A DNA stretch of 64,000 nt from Rheinheimera pacifica. GTDB taxonomy: Bacteria; Pseudomonadota; Gammaproteobacteria; Enterobacterales; Alteromonadaceae. A program made the position numbers and the translations under genes. Where the stretch lies: the NCBI RefSeq assembly GCF_024809855.1, contig NZ_JANUEM010000012.1, forward strand, positions 83,322 to 147,321. The letters run 5' to 3'. This document shows, piece by piece, positions 37,951 through 47,412 of this stretch (positions within the stretch are counted from its first letter, which is position 1; each line of letters begins with the position of its first letter). Below the pieces are notes generated by a model that saw nothing but the letters and a program-made list of their open reading frames with translations, ran no database searches and was not told where the DNA came from.

Positions 37951-38120
37951 CTTGTTACCTCAAATTCAAAAACGGGCGTGTAATTAACGCCTTACTAGTG
38001 TGATCTGGTATCAAAACGCAGCACTGAACCAGACCTGTTATAAAATAGGACGCGGCATTATAGCGGGGTAAATGTCTGACGTCGAGCCCTTAACAAGGCC
38101 GTACTAAGCCAGTATGCCGA

Positions 38121-38166
38121 CAAAATAAAAAACGCAGCATAGTCAGTAAATTACTATTGCTGCGTT
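38121..38166 (-). terminator. Rho-independent terminator of proA
   Basis: AACGCAGCA-TAGT stem closing on ACTA-TTGCTGCGTT with a nine-base loop and a single bulge, followed on the minus strand by TTTTTTATTTT. It lies 24 bases after the proA stop. Confidence 0.8.
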
Positions 38167-38189
38167 AATTTTTTCTGCAGTGACGGCAG

Positions 38190-39443
38190 TTAACTGCGGG
38201 TTTGGCCGCTGCCGGTTACCACATATTTTTCAGTAGTTAGCGCTTCAAGGCCCATAGGGCCGTAAGCATGCAGCTTACTGGTAGAAATACCAATCTCAGC
38301 ACCTAAGCCTAACTCACCGCCATCAGAGAAACGTGACGAGGCATTATGCATGACCACGGCAGAATCTACCTGGCGGATAAAGCGCTCCGCATTGGCCTGA
38401 TCGCTGGTACAAATAACTTCGGTGTGCTGGCTGCCAAACTGGTCAATGTGCGCCATGGCGGCATCCAGATCGTCTACCACCCGGATAGCAATTTCCGGCG
38501 CCAGATATTCCTGACCAAACTCATTATCAGCAATCGGCTGCGCCTGATTAAAGTAACCGATACTGTTTTTGCAGGCATGTACAATTACATCGTGCTGTGC
38601 CAGCACATTGGCTACTAACGGCAGAAAATCACTGGCAATGTGCTTGTTTACCAATAAGCCTTCGAGCGCATTACACACGCCGGGACGCTGTACTTTGCCG
38701 TTAAGCAACAGCCCCAGCGCCATAGTTAAATCTGCGCTTTGATCAACATACAAATGGCATACACCTTTATAGTGCTGGATCACCGGAATGCGGCTGTGTT
38801 CGGTAACAAAGCGAATTAACCCTTCACCGCCACGCGGGATCACTAAATCGATATATTGATCCTGCTTTAACAGTGCCAGCATTAAATCGCGATCAGGTTC
38901 CGGTACTATGCTTACAACTTCATCCGGTAACTGATGTTCACGCAGGGCTTGTTGCATAGCGGCAGCAATAGCCAGGCTGGTTTGAATAGCCTCGCGGCCG
39001 CAGCGCAGAATAACCGCATTACCGGATTTAAAGCATAAAGCACCGGCATCAGCAGTAACATTGGGCCTGGCTTCATAAATCATGCAAATAACGCCCAGTG
39101 CTATACGACGTTTTTCGATATTAATACCGTTTGGCCGCTGCTCAATATGCCGTGTTGCGCCAACCGGATCCGGCAAGGCAATAATTTGCTCAATGGCTTT
39201 GGCCATGGCGTCAACCCTATCATGGTTTAGCGTTAAACGGTCAAGCATAGCTGCACTGGTGCCATTAGCACTGGCTGTGGCAACTTCATCTTTATTCGCT
39301 TCAAGTATTGCAGCGCTGGCATTGCGGATATGGTTTGCCATACTCTGCAGAACAAAATTTTTCTGCTCTGTCGTCAAATTTGCTACAGCTTTAGCTGCCT
39401 CTGACGCTTTAGCGGCTATTGTTGCCGCAACATCGGTACTCAT
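38190..39443 (-). CDS. proA: gamma-glutamyl phosphate reductase
   Basis: A 417-residue NADPH-dependent aldehyde-dehydrogenase-fold enzyme that makes glutamate semialdehyde in proline biosynthesis. Conserved stretches include GVICMIYEARPNVTADAGALCFKSGNA, VIPRGGEGLIRFVTEHSRIPVIQH and the catalytic cysteine in VQRPGVCNALEGLLV. It overlaps proB by four bases (ATGA) and ends in a terminator. Confidence 0.97.
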   Translation of the reverse strand: MSTDVAATIAAKASEAAKAVANLTTEQKNFVLQSMANHIRNASAAILEANKDEVATASANGTSAAMLDRLTLNHDRVDAMAKAIEQIIALPDPVGATRHIEQRPNGINIEKRRIALGVICMIYEARPNVTADAGALCFKSGNAVILRCGREAIQTSLAIAAAMQQALREHQLPDEVVSIVPEPDRDLMLALLKQDQYIDLVIPRGGEGLIRFVTEHSRIPVIQHYKGVCHLYVDQSADLTMALGLLLNGKVQRPGVCNALEGLLVNKHIASDFLPLVANVLAQHDVIVHACKNSIGYFNQAQPIADNEFGQEYLAPEIAIRVVDDLDAAMAHIDQFGSQHTEVICTSDQANAERFIRQVDSAVVMHNASSRFSDGGELGLGAEIGISTSKLHAYGPMGLEALTTEKYVVTGSGQTRS

Positions 39444-40561
39444 ATTCTCTCCAGTAACATCATTTCGCTGCGATGGATTACGGCATCACTGCCTGTCGGG
39501 CAATAGCCAAGGCAAGAAGCTATATCGCGGCTTTGCTGGCCTTTAATAGAAAATAACTCGCTGGCACTAAACCGGCTGACACCTTTAGCAATTTTGCGTT
39601 TGCCTGATGCACTGCGCACTACAACAGCATCACCTGAATCAAACTCACCGCTAATATCAACGATACCGCTACACAATAATGAAGCGCCCTGACGGCATAA
39701 GGCTTCAGCACATCCATCATCAACCCAAATTTCACCTTTGGCTCTGAGAGTGTGCCGCACCCAATGTTTTTTAGCCGGTAGAGGCTTGGCATGGCCATAA
39801 AAAATGGTGCCAGGATTTTTACCCGCTAAAATACACTGAAACCCGTCAGGCTTGTGGCCATCAATAATAACGGTGTCTATACCATGTGCTGCTGCTTTCT
39901 CTGCCGCTTCAATCTTGGTATACATACCGCCGGTACCCACTTTAGATGAGGCTCCCCCCGCCAGAGCATAAATACGCTGGTCAATAATACGCACTTCAGG
40001 GATCAGGCTGGCTGTTGGGTCTTTGTTTGGATCTGCAGTATATAAACCGTTAACGTCAGAACAAATAATCAACGCATCGGCGTTAGCAACTGTGGCCACC
40101 ATAGCGGCCAGATTGTCATTATCGCCTACTTTCAGCTCATCTGTGGCTATCGTATCGTTTTCATTAACGATAGGCAGTATCTGATGATCCAGTAACCGCT
40201 TTAATGTATTTTGAATATTAACATGGCGCACACGATCACTTAAATCACCGTGAGTAAGTAATACCTGTGCACAAGGAAAGTCAAAACACCGGCTCCAGAA
40301 ATTCATCAGCTGATTCTGGCCAACAGCTGCCATCGCCCGTTTTAGTGCGATAGGAACCCGTTGATGTTGAAAATTAAAATGATGGCGGCCAGCAGCCACA
40401 CTACCTGATGACACCAGGATCACTTCAAGACCCTGTAACCGGCACTGCCGGATAAATTCAGCGATGGGACGCAGGAACTGTTCGCTACACCCCTGGTTTT
40501 CCGGCGCTATCAGGGCACTGCCAACTTTAAGCACTACCCGCCGCCAGGATGGGTTAATCAT
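39440..40561 (-). CDS. proB: glutamate 5-kinase
   Basis: A 373-residue kinase for the first step of proline synthesis, normally feedback-inhibited by proline. The amino acid kinase domain begins WRRVVLKVGSALIA and contains VSSGSVAAGRH, VNENDTIATDELKVGDNDNLAAMVA and VGTGGMYTKIEAAEKA. A C-terminal PUA domain (about 280-370) starts KGEIWVDDGCAEAL. It forms a proBA operon and is preceded by a perfect inverted repeat at 40601-40632. Confidence 0.97.
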   Translation of the reverse strand: MINPSWRRVVLKVGSALIAPENQGCSEQFLRPIAEFIRQCRLQGLEVILVSSGSVAAGRHHFNFQHQRVPIALKRAMAAVGQNQLMNFWSRCFDFPCAQVLLTHGDLSDRVRHVNIQNTLKRLLDHQILPIVNENDTIATDELKVGDNDNLAAMVATVANADALIICSDVNGLYTADPNKDPTASLIPEVRIIDQRIYALAGGASSKVGTGGMYTKIEAAEKAAAHGIDTVIIDGHKPDGFQCILAGKNPGTIFYGHAKPLPAKKHWVRHTLRAKGEIWVDDGCAEALCRQGASLLCSGIVDISGEFDSGDAVVVRSASGKRKIAKGVSRFSASELFSIKGQQSRDIASCLGYCPTGSDAVIHRSEMMLLERI

Positions 40562-40595
40562 AACTCCTCCAATGGTTGTTCCGGCGGCTATAGTA

Positions 40596-40632
40596 GCAAA
40601 AACTGTAACCTGGTTCCACCTGGGTTACAGTT
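40596..40632 (-). terminator. terminator or leader hairpin between the acetyltransferase and proB
   Basis: Ten-base arms AACTGTAACC and GGTTACAGTT with a 12-base loop; the minus strand continues TTTTTGC, so it fits a terminator for the acetyltransferase gene ending at 40773. It lies 40 bases before proB and could instead act as a leader attenuator. Confidence 0.6.
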
Positions 40633-40772
40633 CAGCAAAACAAAGATCGGGACGAATTACCCGTAACAAGCTGAAATAATTAAACTATAAAGATTGCGAA
40701 TACCTACCATTCACAAGAGTCAAGCTACAGAAAGCCACTAAATATGTAATTAAATTACATTTATGTTGGCGT

Positions 40773-41273
40773 TCAGGAATACAGTTGAACCTCTTTTAGT
40801 GACGGCTGAACCTGCACGACTTTCTCAAAACTCAGACCCAGACGGGTTAACACTTTAATTGATGGGAGATTACCTGCACTGACAAGGCCAACAATACGTT
40901 TGAGCTTAGCCTTATGATAACCAAAATGCAGCACAGCAGCAGCGGCTTCCAGCGCATACCCCTTGCCCCAGAACTGAGGTACAAATGCAAAGCCAATATC
41001 AGTTTCCTGCAGATAGTCACGAAACAGCAGGCCACAAAACCCTATCGGTATTTTGGTATCACTGGTTTCCACCAGAAATAAACCATAACCGTGCTGCTGA
41101 TAACTTTTTATTGGCCCTTCAGCTAAATAATGCAAAGCATCCAGCTTTGAACGCACACCGCGATCAGCAATATTCTCAATAAACGACGGTTCATTTAATA
41201 GCTGACAGGTAAAAGCAGCGTCTGCCGCTGTAAGATGCCGGATACGTAAACGTGGGGTTTCTGCAATTATCAA
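40773..41273 (-). CDS. GNAT-family acetyltransferase (RimJ/RimL type)
   Basis: A 166-residue acetyltransferase of the Acetyltransf_3 class. It starts with the typical AETPRLRIRHLTAADAAFTCQLLNEPSF; FVPQFWGKGYALEAAAAVLHFGY is the acetyl-CoA loop, and LVSAGNLPSIKVLTRLGLSFEK is the conserved end. The start is placed at a TTG (41271-41273) because AAGGAC lies seven bases upstream. A longer frame to 41363 would add a 30-residue, poorly conserved extension. Substrate unknown; a ribosomal or metabolic target is possible. Confidence 0.82.
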   Translation of the reverse strand: MIIAETPRLRIRHLTAADAAFTCQLLNEPSFIENIADRGVRSKLDALHYLAEGPIKSYQQHGYGLFLVETSDTKIPIGFCGLLFRDYLQETDIGFAFVPQFWGKGYALEAAAAVLHFGYHKAKLKRIVGLVSAGNLPSIKVLTRLGLSFEKVVQVQPSLKEVQLYS

Positions 41274-41427
41274 GATAATCGTCCTTAATCTGATATTAAA
41301 TAGCAGCATACAATAAGATTTAAGGATTTGGGAACTGGATTTTATTATTTGATAACTGAGCAAAGATAAATGCAGTTAAACATATTAGCTTTAAATAAAG
41401 GAAAGCTTTATTTAACTTAGGGGAGAA

Positions 41428-41492
41428 TGGTCGGTGATGCAGAATTTGAACCTGCGACTCGTGGGACTAAGAGTACCCAAACCAAGTGCGCT
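41428..41492 (-). pseudogene. truncated and altered tRNA-Pro copy
   Basis: The minus strand holds the 3' part of a tRNA-Pro: TGGTCGGTGATGCAGAATTT on the plus strand matches the CCA end, acceptor 3' strand and T arm of the intact copies with a changed base in the T stem. The anticodon region is disturbed (GTGGGACTAAGAGTACCC), and the D arm and 5' acceptor strand are absent. Together with the preceding TTTAACTTAGGGGAGAA it duplicates the block that starts the intact copy about 100 bases further on. Confidence 0.8.
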
Positions 41493-41528
41493 TATTTAAC
41501 ATATTTAATTTACTTAACTTAGGGAGAA

Positions 41529-41605
41529 TGGTCGGTGATGCAGGATTTGAACCTGCGACCCCTTGGACCCAAACCAAGTGCGCTACCAAGCTGCGCCAAT
41601 CACCG
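41529..41605 (-). tRNA. tRNA-Pro (UGG)
   Basis: Minus strand starts CGGTGATTGGCGCAGCTTGG, with anticodon stem-loop CTTGG-TTTGGGA-CCAAG, giving anticodon UGG. T arm GCAGG-TTCAAAT-CCTGC, acceptor ATCACCG-A and encoded CCA are complete. Confidence 0.97.
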
Positions 41606-41626
41606 ACTATAAAACTCTGGGAAAGA

Positions 41627-41702
41627 TGGGGTGGATGATGGGGTTCGAACCCACGACAACCGGAATCACAATCCGGGGCTCTACCAACTGAGCTACAACC
41701 AC
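41627..41702 (-). tRNA. tRNA-His (GUG)
   Basis: Minus strand GTGGTTGTAGCTCAGTTGG, anticodon stem-loop CCGGA-TTGTGAT-TCCGG gives anticodon GUG; T arm GTGGG-TTCGAAC-CCCAT; encoded CCA. A G precedes position 1 (the tRNA-His-specific G-1) and pairs with C73. The acceptor stem GTGGTTG / CATCCAC has a T-T mismatch at the fifth pair. Confidence 0.95.
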
Positions 41703-41727
41703 CACTGAAACTGTTTTGCGCTTGTTA

Positions 41728-41804
<77 letters not shown>

Positions 41805-41836
41805 AATATCGAAAGCCCTACCAAGCTATATATTAA

Positions 41837-41913
41837 TGGTCGGTGATGCAGGATTTGAACCTGCGACCCCTTGGACCCAAACCAAGTGCGCTACCAAGCT
41901 GCGCCAATCACCG
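41837..41913 (-). tRNA. tRNA-Pro (UGG), second intact copy
   Basis: Base-for-base the same mature sequence as the copy at 41529-41605. It is the promoter-proximal gene of the Pro-Arg-His-Pro cluster, which diverges from folD. Confidence 0.97.
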
Positions 41914-42102
41914 ACTTCGCTGCACTGCTGCAACGGGGCGGAATATTACAGCCGCCCAGCAATAGCGTCAAACCTTTTTTTGCACAAATCAACTGATTGC
42001 CTATTATTTGAACCTATTGTACCACGGGCATTGCAGGATGGAGTTCTGCGGGTAGCTGTGCGAAAATATGCCGCAGTAAAATCATGGCAGAGACGTAAGC
42101 AA

Positions 42103-42960
42103 ATGACAGCACAAATTATTGATGGCAAAGCCGTTGCCCAGGCAACAAAAGATAAAGTTGCCGCTCAGGTTCGCGCCCGGGTTGCAGCAGGTAAAAGAGC
42201 ACCGGGCTTAGCCGTAGTGCTGGTAGGGGTAAACCCGGCATCTCAGGTTTATGTAGGCAGTAAACGTAAGGCCTGTGAAGAAGTTGGCTTTCATTCTGTA
42301 TCTTACGATTTACCTTCAGATACTACCGAGCAACAGCTACTGGAGCTGATCGACAACTTAAATAATGACAACACTGTAGACGGTATTCTGGTACAACTGC
42401 CATTACCCGCCGGCCTGGATGCCTCTGCCATTTTAGAGCGTATAAACCCGCACAAAGACGTCGATGGCTTTCACCCATACAATATAGGCCGTTTAGCACA
42501 GCGCATGCCAGCGCTGCGCTCCTGCACGCCTAAAGGCATTATGACACTGCTGCAAAGTACCGGCGTTAACGTAAAAGGTATGGATGCGGTTGTCGTGGGT
42601 GCTTCCAACATCGTTGGCCGGCCCATGGCGCTGGAATTACTGCTGGCTGGTTGCACGACAACGGTGTGCCATAAATTTACCAAAAATCTGGAGGCGCAAG
42701 TACGCCGCGCCGATTTACTGGTAGTGGCGGTAGGCCGGCCAGAATTTATCCCCGGAGATTGGGTTAAACCCGGCGCCCTGGTTATTGATGTTGGCATTAA
42801 CCGGTTAGATTCAGGCAAACTGGTAGGCGATGTGGAATACGGCGCAGCGGTAAAACATGCGCGTTATATCACTCCGGTACCGGGCGGTGTAGGCCCGATG
42901 ACCGTAGCCAGTTTAGTGGAAAACACGTTGGAAGCCTGCGAACTGTATCACGACAGATAG
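42103..42960 (+). CDS. folD: bifunctional methylenetetrahydrofolate dehydrogenase/cyclohydrolase
   Basis: A 285-residue folate enzyme that interconverts methylene-, methenyl- and formyl-tetrahydrofolate using NADP. The catalytic tyrosine-lysine region is [44 protein letters not shown] and [17 protein letters not shown] (nucleotide site) and [19 protein letters not shown] follow. The ATG at 42103 ([12 protein letters not shown]) is the family start. A longer frame reaching back to 41836 runs through the tRNA-Pro gene and is not protein coding. Confidence 0.97.
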   Translation: MTAQIIDGKAVAQATKDKVAAQVRARVAAGKRAPGLAVVLVGVNPASQVYVGSKRKACEEVGFHSVSYDLPSDTTEQQLLELIDNLNNDNTVDGILVQLPLPAGLDASAILERINPHKDVDGFHPYNIGRLAQRMPALRSCTPKGIMTLLQSTGVNVKGMDAVVVGASNIVGRPMALELLLAGCTTTVCHKFTKNLEAQVRRADLLVVAVGRPEFIPGDWVKPGALVIDVGINRLDSGKLVGDVEYGAAVKHARYITPVPGGVGPMTVASLVENTLEACELYHDR

Positions 42961-42991
42961 CCTGCCACAGCCTTTGCCAGTAAAGCGGGAG

Positions 42992-44077
42992 CTATCCCGC
43001 TGCCTGCTCTATTACAGGTTTACGCAGCAGCCGCTGGCCTTTGTCATCAAACAAATAACAACTGGCGGCATCAATTTGCAGATTTACCTGCATATCTGCG
43101 GCCAGCTCGCAATCACCTTCAACCCGTACTACCAATTGCTCCATAGTAGCATTATGCAGATGCACAAAGCTTTCCACTCCCAGGCGTTCAACTACATCAA
43201 CTGTCCAGCCGCCCTGAGCGCCGGTCGCCTGCAGTTTTAAATGCTCTGGCCGGATCCCCAATTGCAAATCATTGCCACTGGTGAAACCATTACCAATATC
43301 TACCACCTGGCCAGATTGCAGATAAAAATTGCTACCCTGCAATTTGCCGCGCAGCAGGTTCATTTTCGGCACACCGATAAACTGCGCAACAAACGTATTT
43401 TCCGGCTCGCGGTATAATTGCATCGGTTTACCCAGCTGAGATACATAGCCGTTGTGCAGTACGATAATTTTTTGCGCCATCGTCATCGCTTCTACCTGAT
43501 CATGGGTAACATATACCACGGTAGAGCCAAACTCGCGGTGCAGACGCATTAACTCGGTGCGCATTTGTACCCGTAGCTTAGCGTCCAGATTAGATAACGG
43601 CTCATCAAACAAGATCACTTTTGGCCGTTTCACAATGGCCCGGCCAATTGCCACCCGTTGGCGTTGCCCACCAGACAGGGCTGCGGGTTTACGCTGCAGC
43701 AAATGTTCCAGTTCCAACATTTCGGCAGCTTCTTTCACCCGCTGTTTAATCTCAGCTTTATCTACCTTTTTTAATGTCAGGGCAAAACCGATATTTTCTT
43801 CTACCGTCATGTGCGGATACAGCGCATAAGACTGAAACACCATGGCAATTTCGCGCTGATCCGGCGACACATGATTCATTACCTTGCCGCCAATACGCAG
43901 TTCACCGCTGCTGATATCCTCAAGCCCCGCGATCATGCGCAGCAACGTAGATTTACCGCAGCCGGAAGGTCCGACAATAACGGCAAACTCGCCCTGCTCA
44001 ATAGTAACGCTAATCCCCTTTACCACTTCGGTACCGAGGTAATTCTTTTTTATATCAATAAGCTCAATATTAGACAT
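42992..44077 (-). CDS. sugar ABC transporter ATP-binding protein (UgpC/MalK/ThuK type)
   Basis: A 361-residue ABC ATPase that powers carbohydrate uptake. Walker A is GPSGCGKSTLLRMIAG, the signature is LSGGQRQRVAIGRAIV, Walker B is VILFDEPLSNLDAKLR, and the switch histidine lies in VYVTHDQVEAMTMA. The C-terminal TOBE/MalK regulatory domain (about 235-350) includes LGIRPEHLKL. It is the last gene of the solute-binding protein-permease-permease-ATPase operon, 12 bases after the second permease, and ends facing folD with a small hairpin at its stop. Confidence 0.95.
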   Translation of the reverse strand: MSNIELIDIKKNYLGTEVVKGISVTIEQGEFAVIVGPSGCGKSTLLRMIAGLEDISSGELRIGGKVMNHVSPDQREIAMVFQSYALYPHMTVEENIGFALTLKKVDKAEIKQRVKEAAEMLELEHLLQRKPAALSGGQRQRVAIGRAIVKRPKVILFDEPLSNLDAKLRVQMRTELMRLHREFGSTVVYVTHDQVEAMTMAQKIIVLHNGYVSQLGKPMQLYREPENTFVAQFIGVPKMNLLRGKLQGSNFYLQSGQVVDIGNGFTSGNDLQLGIRPEHLKLQATGAQGGWTVDVVERLGVESFVHLHNATMEQLVVRVEGDCELAADMQVNLQIDAASCYLFDDKGQRLLRKPVIEQAAG

Positions 44078-44089
44078 AACACAATCCTG

Positions 44090-45019
44090 TTAACCTTTTA
44101 CGCCGCCAGAAAACGTTTGAGTCAGGAACTTTCTGGCAAAAGCAAATGCAATAACGGCTGGCAAGGTATAAATAACAGCCAGCGCGGTTAAAAAGCCGTA
44201 ATCAATAGCGTCTACCCGCAAGAACGCACGGAACATGCCCAGCGGCAGCGTTTGCAGCTCTGGCGATGAGGTAAACATCAGCGGCATTAAAAAATCGCCC
44301 CAGGCATTAATAAAGGCGAATAAGCCCGCTGCAGCAAAGCCCGGCAATGCCAGCGGCAATAAAACATGGCGCACAGTTTGCCATTGGCTGGCGCCATCAA
44401 GCGCAGCAGCTTCTTCATAATCTTTCGGAATAGCATCAAAAAAGGTTTTCATAATCCAGATCGCCAGCGGTAATTGCATGGCACAGTGGATCAGAATTAA
44501 ACCCAGATAACCGTCAATAAAAGAAAACATCCGGCTTAACATCTGTTGCTGCTCTACATCGGCGGTAAACTGGTTAATCAACCCGTTTACCCAATCATTT
44601 AAAAACAGCATCACTTTGTATACCGGCACGATCAGTGCAGGTGGTGGTACTATCCTTACCAGAATAATGCCGTACAGCAGCGGGCGCTTCCACCAGGCCT
44701 GAGTACGCGACAGTGCATAACCACCAAAACCAGCAAAAATCAGGGTTAAAATGGTGGCACTGCCCACAATAACTACTGAGTTAAGTACCCAGCGCATACC
44801 ACTTTCGTTAGCAAAAATATTCTTGAAATGATCCAGCGTAACGCCTTGCGGAATTTGTAAAAACTGGCTGGCTTTGGGATCAAAAGCCGCCAGCACCACC
44901 CAGAAAAACGGCATCATACAAAACAGCGAAATCAACACCAGCGTCAAATAAGCCCGCCTCTGCGAAGCATGGTGCGTTACAGTAACGTCTTCAAAGGAAG
45001 ACCGGACAACAGCTACCAT
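44090..45019 (-). CDS. carbohydrate ABC transporter permease (MalG/ThuG type)
   Basis: A 309-residue inner-membrane protein with about six helices. The EAA loop is EEAAALDGASQWQTVRHVLLPLALPG, and the start region YLTLVLISLFCMMPFFWVVLAAF is the usual first helix. GVTLDHFKNIF is a family motif of the periplasmic loop. Its ATG directly abuts the stop codon of the upstream permease, so translation is coupled. Confidence 0.94.
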   Translation of the reverse strand: MVAVVRSSFEDVTVTHHASQRRAYLTLVLISLFCMMPFFWVVLAAFDPKASQFLQIPQGVTLDHFKNIFANESGMRWVLNSVVIVGSATILTLIFAGFGGYALSRTQAWWKRPLLYGIILVRIVPPPALIVPVYKVMLFLNDWVNGLINQFTADVEQQQMLSRMFSFIDGYLGLILIHCAMQLPLAIWIMKTFFDAIPKDYEEAAALDGASQWQTVRHVLLPLALPGFAAAGLFAFINAWGDFLMPLMFTSSPELQTLPLGMFRAFLRVDAIDYGFLTALAVIYTLPAVIAFAFARKFLTQTFSGGVKG

Positions 45020-45907
45020 CTAAACCTCCACCTTCAGGGCTCTAACATAAATAATGCCCAGGATCATCGATACCACCAGACTCACCACCGCCACAGCTGC
45101 ACCATAGCCTAACTGAAACGCAGTAAATGACTGATTATAAATATAAATACCCAGTATTTCGGTACTATTGGCAGGCCCGCCACGGCTTAACGTATAAACC
45201 AAACCGAAAATGGCAAAGGTGGTTACGGTAGAAATAAACATATAAAGGAAGATTGTAGGCATCATCATGGGCACCGTAATACGCCAGAACACCTGTGTAT
45301 CGGTAGCACCATCTACCCTCGCTGCTTCATAAATATCTTTGGGGATTGCCGCTAACCCCGACGTTAGCAGGATCATGGCAAAGGCAATGCCACGCCAGGT
45401 ATTTACGATAATGATCGACAGCAACGGAAAGGTATACAGCCACTGCTGCGGATCGACACCAAACCAGGCAACCAAACGATTTAATGTGCCATATTCACCG
45501 CTGGCAAACATTGAGATCCATAAAAAGCCCACTACCATTTCCGGTACAGCATTGGGTAGGCAGATAATGGCATTAAAAATAGGCTTATAACGCACCGGCC
45601 GTTGCAGTGCTAACGCAGATAAAAACCCCAGCACAAACTGGCCGATAACGGCAGAGCCAATAACAAAAATCAGAGTAACTTTCAGTGAATTCCAAAACAG
45701 CGGATCACCAAATAAACGGCTGAAATTACGCAGGCCAACAAAAGATGACTCCTGCGCAGCAAACCCCAGTAAGGCATCGTCTGTCAGGCTTAAACTAAAA
45801 GCATAAAAGGCCGGAAATACAATAAAAGCTGCCATCAGCAATAAAGCCGGGGCCATCATAAAACGGTAACCAAGCTGACGGCGGGCTTCGTAAGTCAGTT
45901 TAATCAT
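45020..45907 (-). CDS. carbohydrate ABC transporter permease (MalF/ThuF type)
   Basis: A 295-residue inner-membrane protein with about six helices; the first is FMMAPALLLMAAFIVFPAFYAF. The EAA loop is YEAARVDGATDTQVFWRITVPMMMP. It overlaps the end of the solute-binding protein gene by eight bases and abuts the next permease. The partner with a matching EAA loop forms the heterodimeric channel. Confidence 0.94.
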   Translation of the reverse strand: MIKLTYEARRQLGYRFMMAPALLLMAAFIVFPAFYAFSLSLTDDALLGFAAQESSFVGLRNFSRLFGDPLFWNSLKVTLIFVIGSAVIGQFVLGFLSALALQRPVRYKPIFNAIICLPNAVPEMVVGFLWISMFASGEYGTLNRLVAWFGVDPQQWLYTFPLLSIIIVNTWRGIAFAMILLTSGLAAIPKDIYEAARVDGATDTQVFWRITVPMMMPTIFLYMFISTVTTFAIFGLVYTLSRGGPANSTEILGIYIYNQSFTAFQLGYGAAVAVVSLVVSMILGIIYVRALKVEV

Positions 45908-47285
45908 GCTGCTTACCTCCTTTTGGCAGGGCCGCCACCGTCAGCTGAGGCTTTACCTGCTGATCACCTAATACATTGGTCACATAGTCAATCAGTTGTT
46001 GCTGTGCCTGGCCAGCGTCTGAACGGCCGGTAAGCACGGCTTCAGAGGCTTGCGCCACGCCGGCCATCATGGCATTAGACCCTACCGTAGTTCGCAGCGC
46101 ACGCGCCTGCGATAACAAGGCATGGTCTTCCATCCTGCTGCCCATTGCTGCAAAACCCGGATGCTGCGCCGCATCCAGCCGTGCCGGTACGTTGCCCAGC
46201 TTTTCAGCATACACCAGCGCTACATCAACCTCGCCCAGCGCCAGCACCAATTGCTGTGCCAGGTGCTGCTGGCGTGATTTGGCGTTTACGCCCCACGAAT
46301 ATACCACCGAAGCCAACGCAAAAGGCTCGCCACCGTCGGCACTGGGAAATTTCCAGGTTTGCACCGCCTGATCCACATTTGGGATCGGGTTACGGCTGTC
46401 CGGCCCCCAGTCAAATACTTTGCACCAACTGCCACAGGTAGTGATCAGTAACTGGCCTTTGGGAAACATTTCATATTTTGGAATAACCCATGGCTCAGGA
46501 TTAAGCAAAGGTTTTACCGGCATCAACTGCTGCTGTACCAGAGTTTGATAAAACCCAAACGATGCCCGTACCGCCTCACCTGCCAACACATACTGGTTAT
46601 CCACATTCAATAATTGATAATCGCTGAAGCTGGCCAGTAAATAGCGGAACCCCTCGGTATAGCTACCCATACCCCAGGTTAGCCCGGCCGGAATTAATAG
46701 CGGGTACTGGCCCAGTTGCTGTTTAATTTGCCGACTGCGTGACAGTAAATCCTGCCAGCTTTGCGGCTGTGCGGTGCTGATACCTGCTGCAGTCAGTAAA
46801 TCATGCCGGTAGTACAGTTGTTCTACCGCCACGATAGAAGGCACAACATATACCTGCTCATCAAAGCTGGCACGGGTTAGCTGTTTAACCAGTTCAGGCA
46901 GATGCTGATACCCTGCCCAATGCTCAACCGCATCTGTCAGGTTGGTCAGATACCCGGCTGCTGCCAGATCATCCATTTGTAAATCACGGGGAATAGTAAA
47001 TACATCAGGCGCATTACCGGCCCGCAGTTCGGTAACCAGCTTGGTGAAATAATCCTGCGGAGGTGCCGGATATTCCACTATTTTCAGGTGTACACCCAGT
47101 TCGGCTTCCAGTGCTGGTTTTAGCTGCTGTAGTGCCTGTATCCGGGCAGTACGATGTTCAGCAATTACCAGCGTGGGCAAATCCTGCTGTTGAACGGATG
47201 GAGACTCCCCCCACCACCAGCCAACAACTGCGACAAGCACTGCGCCAACAGGCAGCAGTACCAGAGATTTAGTCGTCCAGCTCAT
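45900..47285 (-). CDS. extracellular sugar-binding protein of the ABC transporter (ThuE/MalE type)
   Basis: A 461-residue solute-binding protein of SBP family 1. The N-terminus has a transmembrane or signal segment (SLVLLPVGAVLVAVVGWWWGE) without a clear lipobox or signal cleavage site. ELRAGNAPDVFTIPRDLQMDDLAAAGYL is a family motif, and aromatic and acidic residues are frequent in the presumed binding cleft. It is the first gene of the transporter operon, which diverges from the oxidoreductase gene. The intergenic region contains a LacI-type palindrome. The sugar bound cannot be read from the sequence. Confidence 0.9.
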   Translation of the reverse strand: MSWTTKSLVLLPVGAVLVAVVGWWWGESPSVQQQDLPTLVIAEHRTARIQALQQLKPALEAELGVHLKIVEYPAPPQDYFTKLVTELRAGNAPDVFTIPRDLQMDDLAAAGYLTNLTDAVEHWAGYQHLPELVKQLTRASFDEQVYVVPSIVAVEQLYYRHDLLTAAGISTAQPQSWQDLLSRSRQIKQQLGQYPLLIPAGLTWGMGSYTEGFRYLLASFSDYQLLNVDNQYVLAGEAVRASFGFYQTLVQQQLMPVKPLLNPEPWVIPKYEMFPKGQLLITTCGSWCKVFDWGPDSRNPIPNVDQAVQTWKFPSADGGEPFALASVVYSWGVNAKSRQQHLAQQLVLALGEVDVALVYAEKLGNVPARLDAAQHPGFAAMGSRMEDHALLSQARALRTTVGSNAMMAGVAQASEAVLTGRSDAGQAQQQLIDYVTNVLGDQQVKPQLTVAALPKGGKQHD

Positions 47286-47412
47286 AGTCTAGCTCTTTAA
47301 TTTTGTTGCACTTTAGTGCATTTCTGTTTGCCGGTTATTTGTGCTCCTGAGGAGCTACACTAACACGACTATTTTTTGTACTAGTTACCCTGTCTGTTTT
47401 GATAATACGCTT

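Noticed and set aside
41836..42102. N-terminal extension of folD ([15 protein letters not shown]...)
   Set aside because: The frame reads through tRNA-Pro antisense; this is a well-known false protein. The true folD start is at 42103.
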